Source of the DNA: Streptococcaceae bacterium
GTDB lineage: Bacteria > Bacillota > Bacilli > Lactobacillales > Streptococcaceae
Length of the DNA stretch: 13,201 bases
Direction of reading: 5' to 3'
NCBI GenBank assembly: GCA_031270215.1
Contig: JAISYB010000197.1
Coordinates: 1 to 13,201 of the forward strand
A program made the translations under genes and the position numbers. The notes beneath the pieces were generated by a model that was not told where the DNA came from, searched no databases, and worked only from the letters and a program-made list of their open reading frames with translations. Position 1 is the stretch's first letter. Each line of letters opens with the position of its first letter. Positions 12,164 through 13,201 of this stretch are shown here, in pieces.

Positions 12164-12239
12164 TTCTGTCGAATAGTTTTAGCAATAAATTCAAGCAAAA
12201 TGGAAGAAAATATCTTATACAACCTTTAACGACAAAAAT

Positions 12240-12248
12240 CAGGAGGTG
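12240..12248 (+). promoter_or_regulatory. Ribosome binding site deciding a TTG start at 12253
   Basis: CAGGAGGTG, nearly the full anti-16S complement, precedes TTG 12253 by about six bases. No ATG or GTG in frame lies nearby, so TTG is the start. Confidence 0.75.
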
Positions 12249-12252
12249 GAGA

Positions 12253-13201
12253 TTGAAGCTAGAAAAAACAGAGGAGAATTTGCAAGCCATTGCTAGATTG
12301 ATTGAATATGCCTTTAATAAGTCAGCTGGTGTTGAAAAAAGTTCGACTTTTCTTTCACGCTACCAGCATGCAGCATGCTTTGGCGAAATTTCAGACCATC
12401 AGGTCACTAGTCTGCTAGTAGCAAATGATTTTACCCTACGTTTTTATCAAACAAATTTAAAAATGGCAGGGATTGGTTATGTTGCAAGCTTTCCTGAGTA
12501 TCGTGGCGATGGCGGAATCAAACGCTTGATGTCAGAAATGCTGGCAGATCTCTATGATAGCGGCTATGTTGTTTCTAATCTCGCACCGTTTTCTGAGCGC
12601 TATTATCGTCAGTTTGGTTATGAAAACACGATTTTTCGTCAAGTCTATACGATACCAACTGAAAGTCTTCAAGGAGTAGTATCAGAAAAACGCGGTAAAG
12701 TACTACGTGGGACGTGGCAGGATGAAGCAATCCGAGCAGCTGTTTTAGGACTTTATACGCAAATTATCAACCAAGCAACTGAGAAAAATAGCATTGTCCG
12801 TCAGCCGTGGTGGTGGCAAAGGCTGGATGAATATTATCCAGAGCGCTTCATTGCGGTAAGCTTTGACGAAGCTAATCAGCCGTCTGGCTATTTGATTTAT
12901 CGAATGGTTGGCGCTGAGTTCTTAATCGATGAGCTACGCTCAACCTCAGTATTTGGATTACGCAAACTTTTAACATTTATCAAGTCCCATATTGCCTCGT
13001 TTGAGCGCTTTATCTATCATGCGCCGCTAGATGACAGTCTAGTCTGGCTATTCAGTGAACGCAGTGCAATAGAAGTAAGGGAAATTCCCTATATGATGAG
13101 CCGAATTGTTAATTTCCGCAAACTGATTAGTGCATTGCCTTTAAAGTGTGACGGCAGCTATATCCTTGAGGTTTCAAAGGATTTATTTTGTCCGTGGAAC
13201 G
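12253..13201 (+). CDS. Eis-like GNAT family N-acetyltransferase, 5' part (cut by window edge)
   Basis: From TTG 12253, 316 residues are open to the window end. The N-terminal GNAT domain has the acetyl-CoA loop region GIGYVASFPEYRGDGGIKRLMSEML (73-97) and the block NLAPFSERYYRQFGYE (109-124), both characteristic of the Eis branch, whose members have two GNAT folds plus a C-terminal sterol-carrier-like domain and total near 390-400 residues. The second GNAT region (about 150-290) contains QPWWWQRLDEYYPERFI and an IDELRSTSVFGLRKLLTFI block. The C-terminal domain is only begun here. Eis proteins acetylate amines, in some species aminoglycosides; the natural substrate of Firmicute homologues is unknown to me, so no resistance role should be assumed. 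It has its own promoter candidate and is probably independent of the PTS cluster. Confidence 0.85.
   Translation, partial: MKLEKTEENLQAIARLIEYAFNKSAGVEKSSTFLSRYQHAACFGEISDHQVTSLLVANDFTLRFYQTNLKMAGIGYVASFPEYRGDGGIKRLMSEMLADLYDSGYVVSNLAPFSERYYRQFGYENTIFRQVYTIPTESLQGVVSEKRGKVLRGTWQDEAIRAAVLGLYTQIINQATEKNSIVRQPWWWQRLDEYYPERFIAVSFDEANQPSGYLIYRMVGAEFLIDELRSTSVFGLRKLLTFIKSHIASFERFIYHAPLDDSLVWLFSERSAIEVREIPYMMSRIVNFRKLISALPLKCDGSYILEVSKDLFCPWN

Noticed and set aside
1..13201. CRISPR array, tRNA, rRNA, insertion sequence, phage or toxin-antitoxin genes
   Set aside because: No regularly spaced repeats, cloverleaf, transposase motif or toxin/antitoxin-like pair was recognised on either strand.

Overview
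The window reads as a chromosomal segment of a low-GC Gram-positive bacterium, most likely a member of the Lactobacillales. Evidence: AT-rich DNA with strong AGGAGG-type ribosome binding sites; frequent GTG and TTG starts; a YunD/YutD pair; a LevR-class PTS regulator coupled to a sigma-54 promoter; a lactose/cellobiose-family PTS; and a DUF3284 protein, a family I associate with PTS clusters of this order. A sigma-54-dependent circuit argues against Streptococcus and Lactococcus, which lack RpoN, and fits Enterococcaceae, Lactobacillaceae, Carnobacteriaceae and relatives. I cannot name the species.

Layout. (1) 1-329, minus strand: 5' part of an O6-alkylguanine-DNA alkyltransferase gene cut by the window edge. 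(2) 409-5345, plus strand: a tight gene string of yunD-type metallophosphatase, yutD, mutL (GTG start) and a Gfo/Idh/MocA oxidoreductase, with gaps of 10, 34 and 15 bp. (3) 5346-5729: 384 bp without a gene, holding a weak hairpin, a large AT-rich palindromic element and a candidate promoter. (4) 5730-8387: an 885-residue LevR-type activator (winged HTH, sigma-54 AAA+ ATPase, PRD, EIIA-Man-like domain, PRD) with a TTG start. (5) 8388-8543: a terminator, a possible upstream activator site and a near-consensus -24/-12 sigma-54 promoter. (6) 8544-10959: PTS IIB, IIA, a 298-bp structured spacer with five stem-loops, then IIC, followed by a strong terminator. (7) 11082-12090: three small genes: a 51-residue membrane protein, an unrecognised 105-residue protein (GTG start) and a DUF3284 protein. 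(8) 12253-13201: a TTG-started Eis-like GNAT acetyltransferase running off the right edge.

How it fits together. The regulator's AAA+ domain carries a GAYTGA loop, the sigma-54 contact motif, and the next operon begins with a canonical GG-N10-GC promoter. That makes a local circuit: PTS phosphorylation state is read by the PRD/EIIA domains, the regulator activates RpoN polymerase, and a beta-glucoside or other disaccharide PTS is expressed. No phospho-glycosidase is in view, so the sugar is unassigned. The most unusual part is the spacer between IIA and IIC. It contains four closely packed hairpins, one preceded by a sequence identical to the 5' half of a BglG/LicT antiterminator target and one followed by a T-rich tract, so IIC expression may be controlled separately from IIB/IIA at the RNA level. 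No rRNA, tRNA, CRISPR array or insertion sequence was recognised.
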